This document shows positions 34,325 through 43,257 of a stretch of DNA of 64,000 bases, in pieces. Under the pieces are notes generated by a model, which was not told where the DNA came from, searched no databases, and was given only the letters and a program-made list of their open reading frames with translations. Both the position numbers and the translations under genes were made by a program. The DNA lies in the NCBI GenBank assembly GCA_030425425.1, contig JAUIAO010000007.1:92159-156158 (forward strand), in the 5' to 3' direction. How positions within the stretch are numbered: position 1 is the stretch's first letter; every line of letters starts with the position of its first letter. The stretch comes from Bacteroidia bacterium (GTDB lineage Bacteria; Bacteroidota; Bacteroidia; Cytophagales; Cyclobacteriaceae).

Positions 34325-35047
34325 GTGAACAATAGCAATCTAGTTGTAGATATTGGTAATTCGAAAATTAAAGCTGCTCTTTTTGAGGAGGACGAACTGA
34401 AGCAAAAGTTTATGGGAGAAGAGCTCTCTGACTTAATTTCTCAATGTCCGGAAAAGGTTGGGAGCTTCATATTTTCAACCGTTCGAGGGAATGAATCAAC
34501 CATTAAGAGCCACTTCAAGAATGAGCAAATCCTCATTTTGAACCACCAAACGCCAATTCCTATTCGTTTGGATTATAAAACACCGGAAACATTGGGCCTT
34601 GATAGAATTGCTGCGGCTGTGGGAGCACACCATCTTTACAAAAAGGATTTGCTGGTGATAGATGCTGGTACCTGTATCACTTATGATTTGGTAGACAAGC
34701 AGGGAATTTACCGCGGGGGAGTAATCTCTCCAGGACTTCAAATGAGAATGAGAGCCATGTCCAATTATACTGCGGCATTACCAGATATCAGTTCAGAATG
34801 GGAGGAAATTCCAGATGTTTTTCCCGGAAAATCCACAAAAGAATGTCTTTTACATGGTGCCAAACAAGCAATTTTGCATGAAATGAACGGTTTTATTGAC
34901 CAATTCACAGAAGAATACACCCATCTCAGCGTTATCCTGACTGGTGGGGACACACCCCACTTTGAATCCAATCTAAAAGCACCCATCTTTGCAGACTTTG
35001 ATTTAGTGCTGACTGGTTTGAATAGAATATTGAATTACAATAAATGA
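34325..35047 (+). CDS. coaX: type III pantothenate kinase
   Basis: The 240-residue protein starts at GTG with the ATPase motif DIGNSKIKAALFE. It carries GLDRIAAAVGA, VIDAGTCITYDLV and GGVISPGLQMR, the marks of type III (CoaX) pantothenate kinase, the first enzyme of coenzyme A synthesis from pantothenate. It leads a plus-strand cluster, its stop overlapping the next start (ATGA). Confidence 0.94.
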   Translation: MNNSNLVVDIGNSKIKAALFEEDELKQKFMGEELSDLISQCPEKVGSFIFSTVRGNESTIKSHFKNEQILILNHQTPIPIRLDYKTPETLGLDRIAAAVGAHHLYKKDLLVIDAGTCITYDLVDKQGIYRGGVISPGLQMRMRAMSNYTAALPDISSEWEEIPDVFPGKSTKECLLHGAKQAILHEMNGFIDQFTEEYTHLSVILTGGDTPHFESNLKAPIFADFDLVLTGLNRILNYNK

Positions 35048-36303
35048 AACATATTAGACTAACTACATTGGTCTTTTTTAGCCTGCTGGCGGCCCAATTA
35101 AATGCTCAGACACTCCAATCACCATACTCAAACTATGGATTGGGTGAGTTTTTATTTCCGGGCCTTTCTCACAATATGGCAATGGGAGAAGTGGGAATAG
35201 GAACGCCAAGTGACTGGCACATCAACCTACTCAACCCGGCTTATTTGACTTATAATCGCCTGAGTTCATTTCAAGTTGGGATTAGTGGTGATCTGCGTCA
35301 GTTCAACAGTGCGGATAACCAAAACCAGAAAGCATCCGCTAATTTGAGATTTTTAACCATGAGCTTTCCGGTAGTCAGAAACAGGTGGACAACCGCCTTT
35401 GCCCTGACCCCACTAACTACTGTAAAATACAACTCATATTCATCTGATAGTTTAGATTACGGGGAGCAGGTAGTCAGCCAGCTTCTTGGAGAAGGAGGAA
35501 TTACACAGTTGGTATGGGCCAACGGATTCAGACTTTTTAAGCAGTTAAGTGTTGGAGTAAAAGCGGCTTATGTTTTTGGTTCTATAGATCAGAATTCAAA
35601 TACATATTTATTGGGAGATTCTGTTTCCTCTCCTTATTTGATCGCGCTGAATCGAAAAACAGTTTATTCAGACTTCTTATTTTCATTTAGTTTGGGATAT
35701 AAAACGAAGCTAACCGATACCAAATATTTGAACTTCGGAGCAGTATATGATCTTTCACGAACAGTTAGTGGTCTTCAAGATCAAACTTTGGAGAGACAAA
35801 CATTAGCTGGTGCGGGAGACCCGAACCCTACCATTCTCAATGAGGATGTTAATGCAAGCGAAACCTTACCAGAGAAAATGAGTCTTGGTCTTTCTTACGA
35901 GGTTTTAAACAAAATGAAAGTTGGTGCTGATATCAAACTCCAAAACTGGAGTGGTGTAAATGAAAGCGGCATCACATCATACAGGAATACAACAAACATC
36001 TCAGCTGGAATAGAGTTTATACCTGATATTAAAAGTGTGAATTCTTACTTAAAAAGGATTAATTATCGCGTTGGATTTAGTTTAAAACAGCTCCCTTACC
36101 TGGTGAACGATACAGAAATTAATGATTTTGGTATTAATTTTGGTGCTTCTTTTCCAACAGGGGGCTATTCAAGCATGGATGCTTCCTTCAAAATCGGGAG
36201 TAGAGGAACAACAGACAACAACCTAATAAGAGAAAACTATATGCAATTTGTTATTGGAGCAACGATCAATGACAGATGGTTTATTAAAAGAAGGTACGAC
36301 TAA
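35044..36303 (+). CDS. FadL-like outer-membrane barrel protein
   Basis: The 419-residue protein has a signal peptide (MKHIRLTTLVFFSLLAAQLNAQ). Its start (LQSPYSNYGLGEFLFPG, then MGEVGIGTPSDWHINLLNPA) is typical of the FadL/OMPP1-type barrels of Bacteroidota. Alternating strands continue to a C-terminal aromatic-rich end. Such proteins transport hydrophobic molecules or assist surface transport. It overlaps coaX and precedes a TPR gene by 10 bp. Position within the envelope cluster that includes lptC suggests a house function in the outer membrane. Confidence 0.75.
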   Translation: MKHIRLTTLVFFSLLAAQLNAQTLQSPYSNYGLGEFLFPGLSHNMAMGEVGIGTPSDWHINLLNPAYLTYNRLSSFQVGISGDLRQFNSADNQNQKASANLRFLTMSFPVVRNRWTTAFALTPLTTVKYNSYSSDSLDYGEQVVSQLLGEGGITQLVWANGFRLFKQLSVGVKAAYVFGSIDQNSNTYLLGDSVSSPYLIALNRKTVYSDFLFSFSLGYKTKLTDTKYLNFGAVYDLSRTVSGLQDQTLERQTLAGAGDPNPTILNEDVNASETLPEKMSLGLSYEVLNKMKVGADIKLQNWSGVNESGITSYRNTTNISAGIEFIPDIKSVNSYLKRINYRVGFSLKQLPYLVNDTEINDFGINFGASFPTGGYSSMDASFKIGSRGTTDNNLIRENYMQFVIGATINDRWFIKRRYD

Positions 36304-36313
36304 ACAATAAATT

Positions 36314-37618
36314 ATGAATTCTACGAAGAGGCACTTACTGAGTTTGACTTTTTTTCTACTAGTATTTGCGGCTTATGCACAACCAGGCTGGAACTGGGGA
36401 GATTCTGTAGATAAGGCCAAGGAAAAATATGCTCTTTTTTCAGATATGGTGAGAGCGGAACAATGGGAGTCAGCCCTGAAACCGCACTCATGGTTGTTGA
36501 AAAACACGCCAGACCTTAATGCGGCGATATATATTAATGGAGCCAAAATCTACGAAGGGCTTGCAGACAATACTGAAGATAAGCAAAAGACTCTAGAGCA
36601 TCAGGGTAAAGCACTGGAGATGTATGACCTGAGAATCAAGTATTTTGATGACGAGGCAGATGTGACAAACAGAAAAGCTTACGTAGCTTATAAGTACTAC
36701 AGAGATGATCAGCATAAGTATGGAGAACTATACGAGCTTTTCAATAGAGCTTTTGAGCTAAATGGTGACAGAGTATTGATTAATAACCTGACTGCTTATA
36801 TGGATGTCATCAGACGATACAAGCTAACAGGTGGTGATATTACCGACGAAGGAGTATTCGAAAAATATACTCAGATCATCGATATCATTGATTCTAAATT
36901 GGCCAAAGGAGGCACCAAGAAGAGTCTGGAAAAACAGAGAGACATTGTAGACAAATTGTTATTAGCAACTATAGATGTTGACTGTGATTTTATAGAAGAG
37001 AAACTTGGGCCGAAATTCAGAACAACTGGAGAAATTAATCTCGCCAAAAAAATCTTTGGTTTGATGCTTCAGCAAAAATGTACAGATAGTCCGTTGGCAC
37101 TGGAAACAGCCATTGCTGTAAACGAAGTTGAACCAAGTTATGGTATCGCAAAGTTCATTGCCTCGAAGGCAGCAGCTGATGGCGATTATGACAAGGCCAT
37201 TGACTATTACGAAAGAGCAGTTGGGCTAACAGATGAGAACGAAAAGAAAGCAGAGATGTACTTGAGTATGGCAAGAGTACAGGGAAAACTCGGCCAAAAG
37301 TCGACCTCAAGAGCAAGTGCAAGAAGGGCACTTTCATTTGACCCAAGTAACAAAGAACCTTACATACTCATAGGGGACTTGTACATGAACAGTGCAAAAG
37401 AGTGTGCTGGAAATGTAAGTAGAGTGGATGATAGAGGCGTTTATTTGGCGGCATATAAGATGTATAAGCTTGGAGGAGATGCCACACGAATGGCCAATGC
37501 TAAAGCGCAGTTCCCATCAATCGAAGAGATTTTTAATGAAGGTAAAGAAGAAGGTTCTTCTTTTACAGTAGGATGTTGGATCAATGAATCTGTAGTTCTT
37601 GAAAGAAGACCTAATTAA
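36314..37618 (+). CDS. secreted TPR-repeat protein
   Basis: The 434-residue protein has a signal peptide (MNSTKRHLLSLTFFLLVFAAYAQ). Helical repeats include DYDKAIDYYERAVGLTDE and STSRASARRALSFDPSNKEPYI, the latter a clear TPR pair near residue 330. It is likely periplasmic. It lies between the barrel gene and lptC in a unit conserved in Cytophagales, as I recall it, where it may serve assembly of outer-membrane components. No enzymatic motif is seen. Confidence 0.75.
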   Translation: MNSTKRHLLSLTFFLLVFAAYAQPGWNWGDSVDKAKEKYALFSDMVRAEQWESALKPHSWLLKNTPDLNAAIYINGAKIYEGLADNTEDKQKTLEHQGKALEMYDLRIKYFDDEADVTNRKAYVAYKYYRDDQHKYGELYELFNRAFELNGDRVLINNLTAYMDVIRRYKLTGGDITDEGVFEKYTQIIDIIDSKLAKGGTKKSLEKQRDIVDKLLLATIDVDCDFIEEKLGPKFRTTGEINLAKKIFGLMLQQKCTDSPLALETAIAVNEVEPSYGIAKFIASKAAADGDYDKAIDYYERAVGLTDENEKKAEMYLSMARVQGKLGQKSTSRASARRALSFDPSNKEPYILIGDLYMNSAKECAGNVSRVDDRGVYLAAYKMYKLGGDATRMANAKAQFPSIEEIFNEGKEEGSSFTVGCWINESVVLERRPN

Positions 37619-38192
37619 ACATATAGAATCAAAACATAAGGCGGTCACCAAAGATGGTGACCGTTTTTTCGTTTGGCTGACCTCAATTGTGGTGTTACTA
37701 TCAGTGTTGAGCTGTAAAGAGCAAAAAACAATGGAGGAACAAAAGCTTTACGAAGGTCCGACCCTGACTATGGATAGCATTTCTACCATGATGAGTGATT
37801 CGGCCAAAGTGATTGTAAAATTGAAAGCAGCCAAGCAGAACAACCTTCAGAATGGTGATCAGGAATGGCCCGAGTCAATTTATCTGGAGTATCTGGATAA
37901 AAACGGAGAGGTGATCTCTACATTTAGAGCCGACTATGTCATCTACACTGAAAAGGAAAGAATCTATCGTGCGGAAGGAAACGTTGTAGTCACAAATTCT
38001 GAAAACGGAGATGAGCTCAATACAGAAGAACTATTCTGGGATCCAAATAAAGAAGAGTTCTATACTGAACGATTCGTCACGATCAAGTCAGGAGATGAAG
38101 TTCACACAGGGGAAGGCCTACGTGCTGATCAGGACTTTTCTTTTTATAAAATCATGAAACCAGAAGGAACCATTCTTATAGAAGAAGAATGA
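37599..38192 (+). CDS. lptC: LPS-export periplasmic protein LptC
   Basis: The frame from TTG 37599 gives 197 residues with a hydrophobic segment and lipoprotein-like SCKEQK. The domain DYVIYTEKERIYRAEGNVVVTNSENG and DEVHTGEGLRADQDF is the LptC/OstA-like fold that carries LPS across the periplasm from the LptBFG complex. The start is unclear: the extra N-terminus (about 22 residues) contains a terminator-like hairpin (37642-37669), so translation may begin later, at a non-ATG codon near 37677-37692. Its stop overlaps the following small gene (ATGA). Confidence 0.8.
   Translation: MKEDLIKHIESKHKAVTKDGDRFFVWLTSIVVLLSVLSCKEQKTMEEQKLYEGPTLTMDSISTMMSDSAKVIVKLKAAKQNNLQNGDQEWPESIYLEYLDKNGEVISTFRADYVIYTEKERIYRAEGNVVVTNSENGDELNTEELFWDPNKEEFYTERFVTIKSGDEVHTGEGLRADQDFSFYKIMKPEGTILIEEE
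37642..37669 (+). terminator. hairpin with T run at the start of lptC
   Basis: CGGTCACC and GGTGACCG form an 8-bp stem around a 6-base loop, followed by six T. It begins 23 bp after the TPR stop, so it looks like the end of the TPR transcript. It lies inside the longest lptC frame. Confidence 0.6.
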
Positions 38193-38356
38193 AACTATTA
38201 GATTCTATCCTTTTATCCTTATCTGTTGCCTTTTTTGTAATTGGCATTTATGAGACCATGACACTTGGAATTGGGCAGGCTTATTATATTTTTATGTTGA
38301 GTTTGGGTTTACTGTTCTATTACGGATACCGAAAAAACAAACACAAAGAAGATTAA
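38189..38356 (+). CDS. 55-residue membrane protein coupled to lptC
   Basis: An ATG overlapping the lptC stop (ATGA) opens a 55-codon frame ending TAA at 38356. The product, beginning MKLLDSILLSLSVAFFVIGIYETM, has two membrane segments (about 4-21 and 31-47) and a basic tail (YRKNKHKED). It lies 15 bp before the CorC/HlyC gene. The tight coupling and the hydrophobic pattern make a real gene likely; a role with the Lpt machinery or the following transporter is only a guess. Confidence 0.6.
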   Translation: MKLLDSILLSLSVAFFVIGIYETMTLGIGQAYYIFMLSLGLLFYYGYRKNKHKED

Positions 38357-38371
38357 ATTCATCACAACCTA

Positions 38372-39646
38372 ATGGAAGACCCCTCCCTTTATTTGGGCAT
38401 TGTTGTTAGTTTGCTTTTCTCAGCCCTATTTTCAGGAATTGAGATTGCGTTTATATCTGCCGACAAACTACACCTTGAAGTATTAAGTAAAAAAGGAATC
38501 ATCAGCGCAAAGCTATTATCGGGCTTTGCAACTAAGCGCAGTTCATTTTTGGCGACTATGCTGGTGGGAAATAACCTCAGTTTGGTACTTTATGGTATCC
38601 TAATGGCGAAACTGCTGGAGCCATGGCTTTTTTCGTTGGTAGCAAATGATGTCTTTGTCTTGATGGTGCAATCCATTTTATCTACCCTATTGGTACTTGT
38701 CACAGCCGAATTTTTACCAAAAAGCATTTTCATGCTAAACCCCCATACGATGCTTAGGGTTTTTGCTTTTCCTGTAGCAGCAATTTATTATGCACTTTAT
38801 CCGGTTGTGTTTTTTATTGTCCATATTTCGCGATTCATCATCACCAAAGTACTGAGGTTTGAATACTCAGAAGACAAGCCAGTGTTCGGTCTAACCGATC
38901 TTAATAACTACATCAAGAAAAATATTCTCAACATAGAGCAGGAGGAAGAATCTGAAATTGATGCGAAAATATTCAACAATGCAATAGAGTTTAAGTCCAT
39001 TCGCGTAAGGGAATGCATGATTCCAAGGACAGAGATAATTGCAGTAGATTATACTGACGATATAGACGAATTGAAATCCGCATTTATTGAATCAGGACAC
39101 TCCAAGATTTTGGTATATAAAGAATCCATTGATGACGTGATCGGTTATTGTCATTCATTGGAGCTTTTTAAAAAACCCGAATCAATCAAAGATATACTGA
39201 CCCCAATACTGATTGTCCCGGAGACAATGCCTGCCAATGAACTTTTGGTACAATTTATCACGGATCACAAAAGTATTGCTCTGGTAGTGGATGAATATGG
39301 AGGCACATCAGGGATTGTTACCATGGAAGATGTAATCGAAGAGATCTTTGGTGAGATTCGTGACGAGCACGATGATGAATACCTGGAAGAAGAAAAAATT
39401 GATGATCATAACTTTATTCTGAGCGCAAGACACGAAATAGATTACCTCAATGATAAATACGATTGGGAGTTGCCGACTGGTGAGTATGATACACTCGGAG
39501 GCTTGATTCTGACCGTAAATGAAGACATTCCAGAAGTAAACGATGTGATTCTTATCCATCCTTTTCACTTTACTGTCTTCACCATGCAGGATAATAGAAT
39601 CGACAAAGTGAAACTCACCATTTTGAATGGTGAAGAGGTCTTGTAA
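38372..39646 (+). CDS. CorC/HlyC-type (CNNM) membrane protein
   Basis: The 424-residue protein has an N-terminal DUF21 membrane domain (about 1-140, with four helices and ATKRSSFLATMLVGNNLS), two CBS motifs (about 205-325, including SKILVYKESIDDVIGY) and a C-terminal CorC_HlyC domain (about 345-424). Family members are linked to magnesium or cobalt efflux; the old name hemolysin is misleading. It follows the lptC-small-gene pair and precedes ppiD by 81 bp. Confidence 0.9.
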   Translation: MEDPSLYLGIVVSLLFSALFSGIEIAFISADKLHLEVLSKKGIISAKLLSGFATKRSSFLATMLVGNNLSLVLYGILMAKLLEPWLFSLVANDVFVLMVQSILSTLLVLVTAEFLPKSIFMLNPHTMLRVFAFPVAAIYYALYPVVFFIVHISRFIITKVLRFEYSEDKPVFGLTDLNNYIKKNILNIEQEEESEIDAKIFNNAIEFKSIRVRECMIPRTEIIAVDYTDDIDELKSAFIESGHSKILVYKESIDDVIGYCHSLELFKKPESIKDILTPILIVPETMPANELLVQFITDHKSIALVVDEYGGTSGIVTMEDVIEEIFGEIRDEHDDEYLEEEKIDDHNFILSARHEIDYLNDKYDWELPTGEYDTLGGLILTVNEDIPEVNDVILIHPFHFTVFTMQDNRIDKVKLTILNGEEVL

Positions 39647-39688
39647 ATCAAAGGTTTAGATTCATTTTTTAATTAATAGACATGTGGT

Positions 39689-39696
39689 TATTTTTG
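39689..39696 (+). promoter_or_regulatory. candidate -7 box for the PpiD-like gene
   Basis: TATTTTTG fits TAnnTTTG and lies 31 bp before the ATG at 39728. A T-rich stretch (39664-39670) is near the -33 position. It suggests the foldase gene has its own promoter within the cluster. Confidence 0.45.
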
Positions 39697-39727
39697 CCAC
39701 CTTTCAAAAAAAATACGCATAAAAATT

Positions 39728-41878
39728 ATGGCGCTGATTAGTACACTTAGGAATAAAATGGGCAAGGTGGTCTTGGTCTTTGTAGGGGCTTCCATGCTGG
39801 CTTTTATTCTCACAGATTTGTTTCAATCAAATTCTGCTTTATTAGGAGGAAATGACAATAACATAGCAACAATTGCTGGTAAGGATATTTCATACGAAGA
39901 GTTTCAGGCGAAGGTCGACGAACTAGCTTATGTTTTTGCTGTAAACCAGGGACGAGAAGCCAGAGGAGAAGAAATGGATCAGATCCGGGATCAGGCATGG
40001 AATGCCTTGGTACTCGATAATGCATACAATACCCAATACTCATCATTGGGATTGGAAGTGACTGATGCAGAGATTGTAGATATGGTTCAAGGGAATAACA
40101 TTGATCCACAGATCAAGCAATTTTTCACTGATCCTAATACTGGTGAGTTTGCCAGAGAAAATGTGATCAACTTCTTGCAGCAATTGAACAATGCTCCGGC
40201 ACAGCAGAGAGCATCTTGGCTGACTTTTGAGAATAGTCTGAAACCTGCAAGACTTGCGAACAAATATGCTAATCTGATCACGTCAACGAACTACGTGACT
40301 GAAGCCGAAGCGAAAAATAAATATGTTGCTCAGAACAGCAACATGACAGTAGATTATTTCTACGTTCCTTTCTTCAGCGTAAAGGATAGCATGTTTGATG
40401 TTTCTGAATCAGAAAAGAAGAGCTATCTCAGCAGTCATTCAGAAGATTACCAGAGAGAAGAATCAAGAAGCTTGAATTATGTGGTTTTCCCAATAGAGGC
40501 ATCAGCTGATGATTCGGCTTTTGTAAAGGAAGAAATCATGAGACTAAAGTCAGATTTTGCTACTGCAGAAAATGACTCTTTGTTTGCTTTGAGAAATTCA
40601 GACAGTGATTTGCCATTCAGGTCTATCACAGATCCTAGTCAGCTTCCATCGGAAATGATCGGAGCGGAAATCGGTACTATTTCTGAGCCGGTACTTACTG
40701 GTGGTAAGTATATGATGTACAAATTGGCAGATATCACGGAGGGTAATGAAGCATTTGTGAAGGCAAGACATATTCTGATCGAAACTGACGGAACTGGGGA
40801 TGAAGCAAAAGCAGCAGCAAAAAGCAAAGCACAGGATTTAATCAGGCAACTGAAAAGAGGTGCTGATTTTGCTGAATTAGCAGCTGTAAATAGTGCAGAT
40901 CAAAGCAATGCAACAAATGGTGGTGATTTAGGCTGGTTTGGCGAAAACGGTAGTTTTGTTCAGCCTTTCAAAGATGCTGCATTCGGTCACAAAGGAACGG
41001 GTTTGATTCCTGAGCCAGTAGAAACGTCTTTTGGGTATCACATCATTCAGATTGATGAGCCTAAGACTTATACAGTTTACAAATTGGCAACCATCGAAAA
41101 AGAGCTTTTTGCTAGTGACATCACATTGAATGAAACTTACAGATTAGCAGATATGCTTGCTTCTAACAGCGATGATGTAGAATCATTCAAAGCAAGTGCC
41201 GCGGAGCAGGGTTTGCAGGTTAGGACTGCCAGTAACATAGGTAAGAACGAAAACAGAATCGGAGTAATCTCTGATGCAAGAAACATCGTGCTATGGCTTT
41301 ACAACCAAGGTGAGGTAGATAAAGTGTCTGATGTGAAAGAATTTGACGATAAATATGTGGTGGCTGTAATGACAGCTAAGCAGGAAGAAGGTACTGCAAA
41401 ATTGAGCCAGGTAGACAATGAAATCACTACGAAAGTATTGAACCAAAAGAAAGCCGACTATATCAAAAACAAAATTGCTGAAGTATCTGCTGAAGATTTC
41501 GAAGCGATGAAAGAAGCCTATGGTACTGAGGCAAGAACAGGGTCGGCTAACCTGACGTTGAGTAGCAACACCTTTACTAATGTCGGTTTTGCGCCTGAAG
41601 CAGTGGGAGTAGCATTCTCATTGGAAGTAGGAGAAAAAACTGCCGCTTTCGAAGTGCCGAACGGTGTAATTGTGCTTTCGGCTACAGCCAAGAGTATGGC
41701 TGAAGATCAGGAAGATTATACTGCGTCTGTTTCGCAGGTTGAGAATGAAAGAAGAGGAAGACAAGCAGTAATTGCTAATTTCCCATTATCATTTTCTCCA
41801 ATTTTTGTTCCTCAATCATTGGATGACGCTGTAAAAGAATATGCAGAAATCGAAGACAAGAGATACAAGTATTTCTAA
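39728..41878 (+). CDS. ppiD: PpiD/SurA-like periplasmic foldase with parvulin domain
   Basis: The 716-residue protein has an N-terminal membrane anchor (about 10-32, MGKVVLVFVGASMLAFILT), a SurA_N-like helical region and a parvulin-type peptidyl-prolyl isomerase domain at about 345-440 (VKARHILIETDG, then GGDLGWFGENGSFVQPF). A C-terminal helical part follows. PpiD-like proteins assist folding of exported proteins at the Sec translocon. Only one clear parvulin domain is visible. It closes the envelope cluster and is followed by a strong terminator. Confidence 0.88.
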   Translation: MALISTLRNKMGKVVLVFVGASMLAFILTDLFQSNSALLGGNDNNIATIAGKDISYEEFQAKVDELAYVFAVNQGREARGEEMDQIRDQAWNALVLDNAYNTQYSSLGLEVTDAEIVDMVQGNNIDPQIKQFFTDPNTGEFARENVINFLQQLNNAPAQQRASWLTFENSLKPARLANKYANLITSTNYVTEAEAKNKYVAQNSNMTVDYFYVPFFSVKDSMFDVSESEKKSYLSSHSEDYQREESRSLNYVVFPIEASADDSAFVKEEIMRLKSDFATAENDSLFALRNSDSDLPFRSITDPSQLPSEMIGAEIGTISEPVLTGGKYMMYKLADITEGNEAFVKARHILIETDGTGDEAKAAAKSKAQDLIRQLKRGADFAELAAVNSADQSNATNGGDLGWFGENGSFVQPFKDAAFGHKGTGLIPEPVETSFGYHIIQIDEPKTYTVYKLATIEKELFASDITLNETYRLADMLASNSDDVESFKASAAEQGLQVRTASNIGKNENRIGVISDARNIVLWLYNQGEVDKVSDVKEFDDKYVVAVMTAKQEEGTAKLSQVDNEITTKVLNQKKADYIKNKIAEVSAEDFEAMKEAYGTEARTGSANLTLSSNTFTNVGFAPEAVGVAFSLEVGEKTAAFEVPNGVIVLSATAKSMAEDQEDYTASVSQVENERRGRQAVIANFPLSFSPIFVPQSLDDAVKEYAEIEDKRYKYF

Positions 41879-41907
41879 GTCGTATTAAAAACATAAAGAA
41901 TTGAAGA

Positions 41908-41938
41908 AAAAAGCCAGTGATGTACACTGGCTTTTTTT
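41908..41938 (+). terminator. rho-independent terminator after ppiD
   Basis: AAAAAGCCAGTG pairs with CACTGGCTTTTT (12 bp) around a 5-base loop and is followed by more T. It marks the end of the coaX-ppiD cluster. Confidence 0.9.
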
Positions 41939-41947
41939 AATTTGAAG

Positions 41948-41989
41948 CCGTTCACGACTAGCCTTCCGCGACTAGCCGTCCACGATTGT
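41948..41989. repeat. three tandem imperfect 14-bp repeats
   Basis: CCGTTCACGACTAG, CCTTCCGCGACTAG and CCGTCCACGATTGT follow one another directly. A related CGACTA occurs again a little further on. They lie just after the ppiD terminator and before DUF493; no gene covers them. Confidence 0.55.
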
Positions 41990-42067
41990 TTTATATATAC
42001 ATATACGACTAAAAGTAGAATTGAGACTAAACGGCAACCGGATTCACAATTTTAAAAGGAAGAGCAT

Positions 42068-42328
42068 ATGAGTTGGGATATAGAATCATTCAAGTCAAAG
42101 CTGGAAGACCAGCACACTTTTCCCGGGTATTATACTTTTAAGTTTATTGTGCCCCTTGAGAAAAAACAAGAAGTGCTGAATCTATTGCCAGAAGCAGACA
42201 TTTCATTTAAGGAAAGCTCGGCAGGGACTTATGTGAGTATCACTGCAAAAGCAAAATTTCAAACAAGTCAGGGGGTGTTGGACGTTTACATAGCAGTAAG
42301 CAGCGTTGAAGGCTGCATTGCACTTTAA
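42068..42328 (+). CDS. DUF493 (YbeD-like) family protein
   Basis: The 86-residue protein matches DUF493: FPGYYTFKFIVPLEKK at about 18-33 and the end TAKAKFQTSQGVLDVYIAVSSVEG. YbeD of E. coli has an ACT-like fold and possibly a regulatory role in lipoate metabolism; the present role is unknown. It starts about 130 bp after the ppiD terminator and begins a plus-strand group that runs through the pterin dehydratase, rsmI and the phosphatase. Confidence 0.8.
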   Translation: MSWDIESFKSKLEDQHTFPGYYTFKFIVPLEKKQEVLNLLPEADISFKESSAGTYVSITAKAKFQTSQGVLDVYIAVSSVEGCIAL

Positions 42329-42340
42329 AACACAAAAACT

Positions 42341-42574
42341 ATGTGGACAGAAGAAAACAACAAACTCACACAGACATTTGAATTCAAAAACTTTGTTGAG
42401 GCATTTGGCTTTATGGCTCAGGTGGCAATCACAGCGGAGAAAATGAACCATCACCCAAATTGGAGCAATGTTTACAACAAAGTGACCATCGAATTGACTA
42501 CTCATGATGAGGGCAATACGATTACAAAAAAGGATAGGGAACTGGCAGCTGCTATTGACGAAATAGTGAATTAA
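42341..42574 (+). CDS. 4a-hydroxytetrahydrobiopterin dehydratase (pterin carbinolamine dehydratase)
   Basis: The 77-residue protein has the PCD signature [16 protein letters not shown], where the histidines dehydrate the 4a-hydroxy-pterin, followed by [19 protein letters not shown]. It recycles the pterin cofactor of aromatic amino-acid hydroxylases; no hydroxylase is nearby. It is short for the family (often 95-110) but contains the whole core. The stop overlaps the rsmI start by one base (TAATG). Confidence 0.9.
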   Translation: MWTEENNKLTQTFEFKNFVEAFGFMAQVAITAEKMNHHPNWSNVYNKVTIELTTHDEGNTITKKDRELAAAIDEIVN

Positions 42575-43257
42575 TGGAAGAAAAAACCCGCTTGTACCTG
42601 GTACCTACACCGATTGGAAATTTGGGGGATATTACCTTCAGGGCTGTAGAGGTGTTGAAGTCAGTAGACAAGATTCTTGCAGAAGACACTCGCACCTCTG
42701 GAGTCTTGTTGAAGCATTATGGAATCACAACACCAACTGAAAGCTTCCATGCATTCAACGAGCACAAGCGTACAGAATCTGTAATCACTCGGCTACAAAG
42801 TGGGGAAACTCTGGCCTTGATAACTGATGCAGGAACACCAGGAATATCTGATCCCGGATTTATGTTGGCCAGAGCAGCAGCTGAGGCTGATATCAAAGTG
42901 GAAAGTCTTCCAGGAGCTACAGCTTTTGTTCCGGCTTTAGTAAAATCAGGTTTGCCATCTGACAAATTCGTTTTTGAAGGGTTTTTACCTCATAAAAAAG
43001 GGCGGCTAACAAGACTGAAAATTCTCAGCGAAGAATCCAGAACGATGGTTTTTTATGAATCTCCTCATCGATTGATGAAGACGCTGGAACAATTCGCTGA
43101 ATTTATGAATCCTGACCGGCATGTGTCAGTGTCCAGAGAGATTACTAAGAAATTTGAAGAAACGGTAACCGGATCTGTTTCAGAAGTTATCGAGCATTTC
43201 AAAGAAGGAACAATCAAAGGAGAATTTGTCATAGTATTAGCAGGAAAGGATGATTGA
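42574..43257 (+). CDS. rsmI: 16S rRNA (cytidine-1402-2'-O)-methyltransferase
   Basis: The 227-residue SAM-dependent methyltransferase of the tetrapyrrole-methylase fold carries VPTPIGNLGDITFRA, the EDTRTSG loop and DAGTPGISDPG, the usual RsmI motifs. It methylates the ribose of C1402 in 16S rRNA, which supports accurate decoding. It overlaps the dehydratase by 1 bp and the downstream phosphatase by 8 bp. Confidence 0.95.
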   Translation: MEEKTRLYLVPTPIGNLGDITFRAVEVLKSVDKILAEDTRTSGVLLKHYGITTPTESFHAFNEHKRTESVITRLQSGETLALITDAGTPGISDPGFMLARAAAEADIKVESLPGATAFVPALVKSGLPSDKFVFEGFLPHKKGRLTRLKILSEESRTMVFYESPHRLMKTLEQFAEFMNPDRHVSVSREITKKFEETVTGSVSEVIEHFKEGTIKGEFVIVLAGKDD

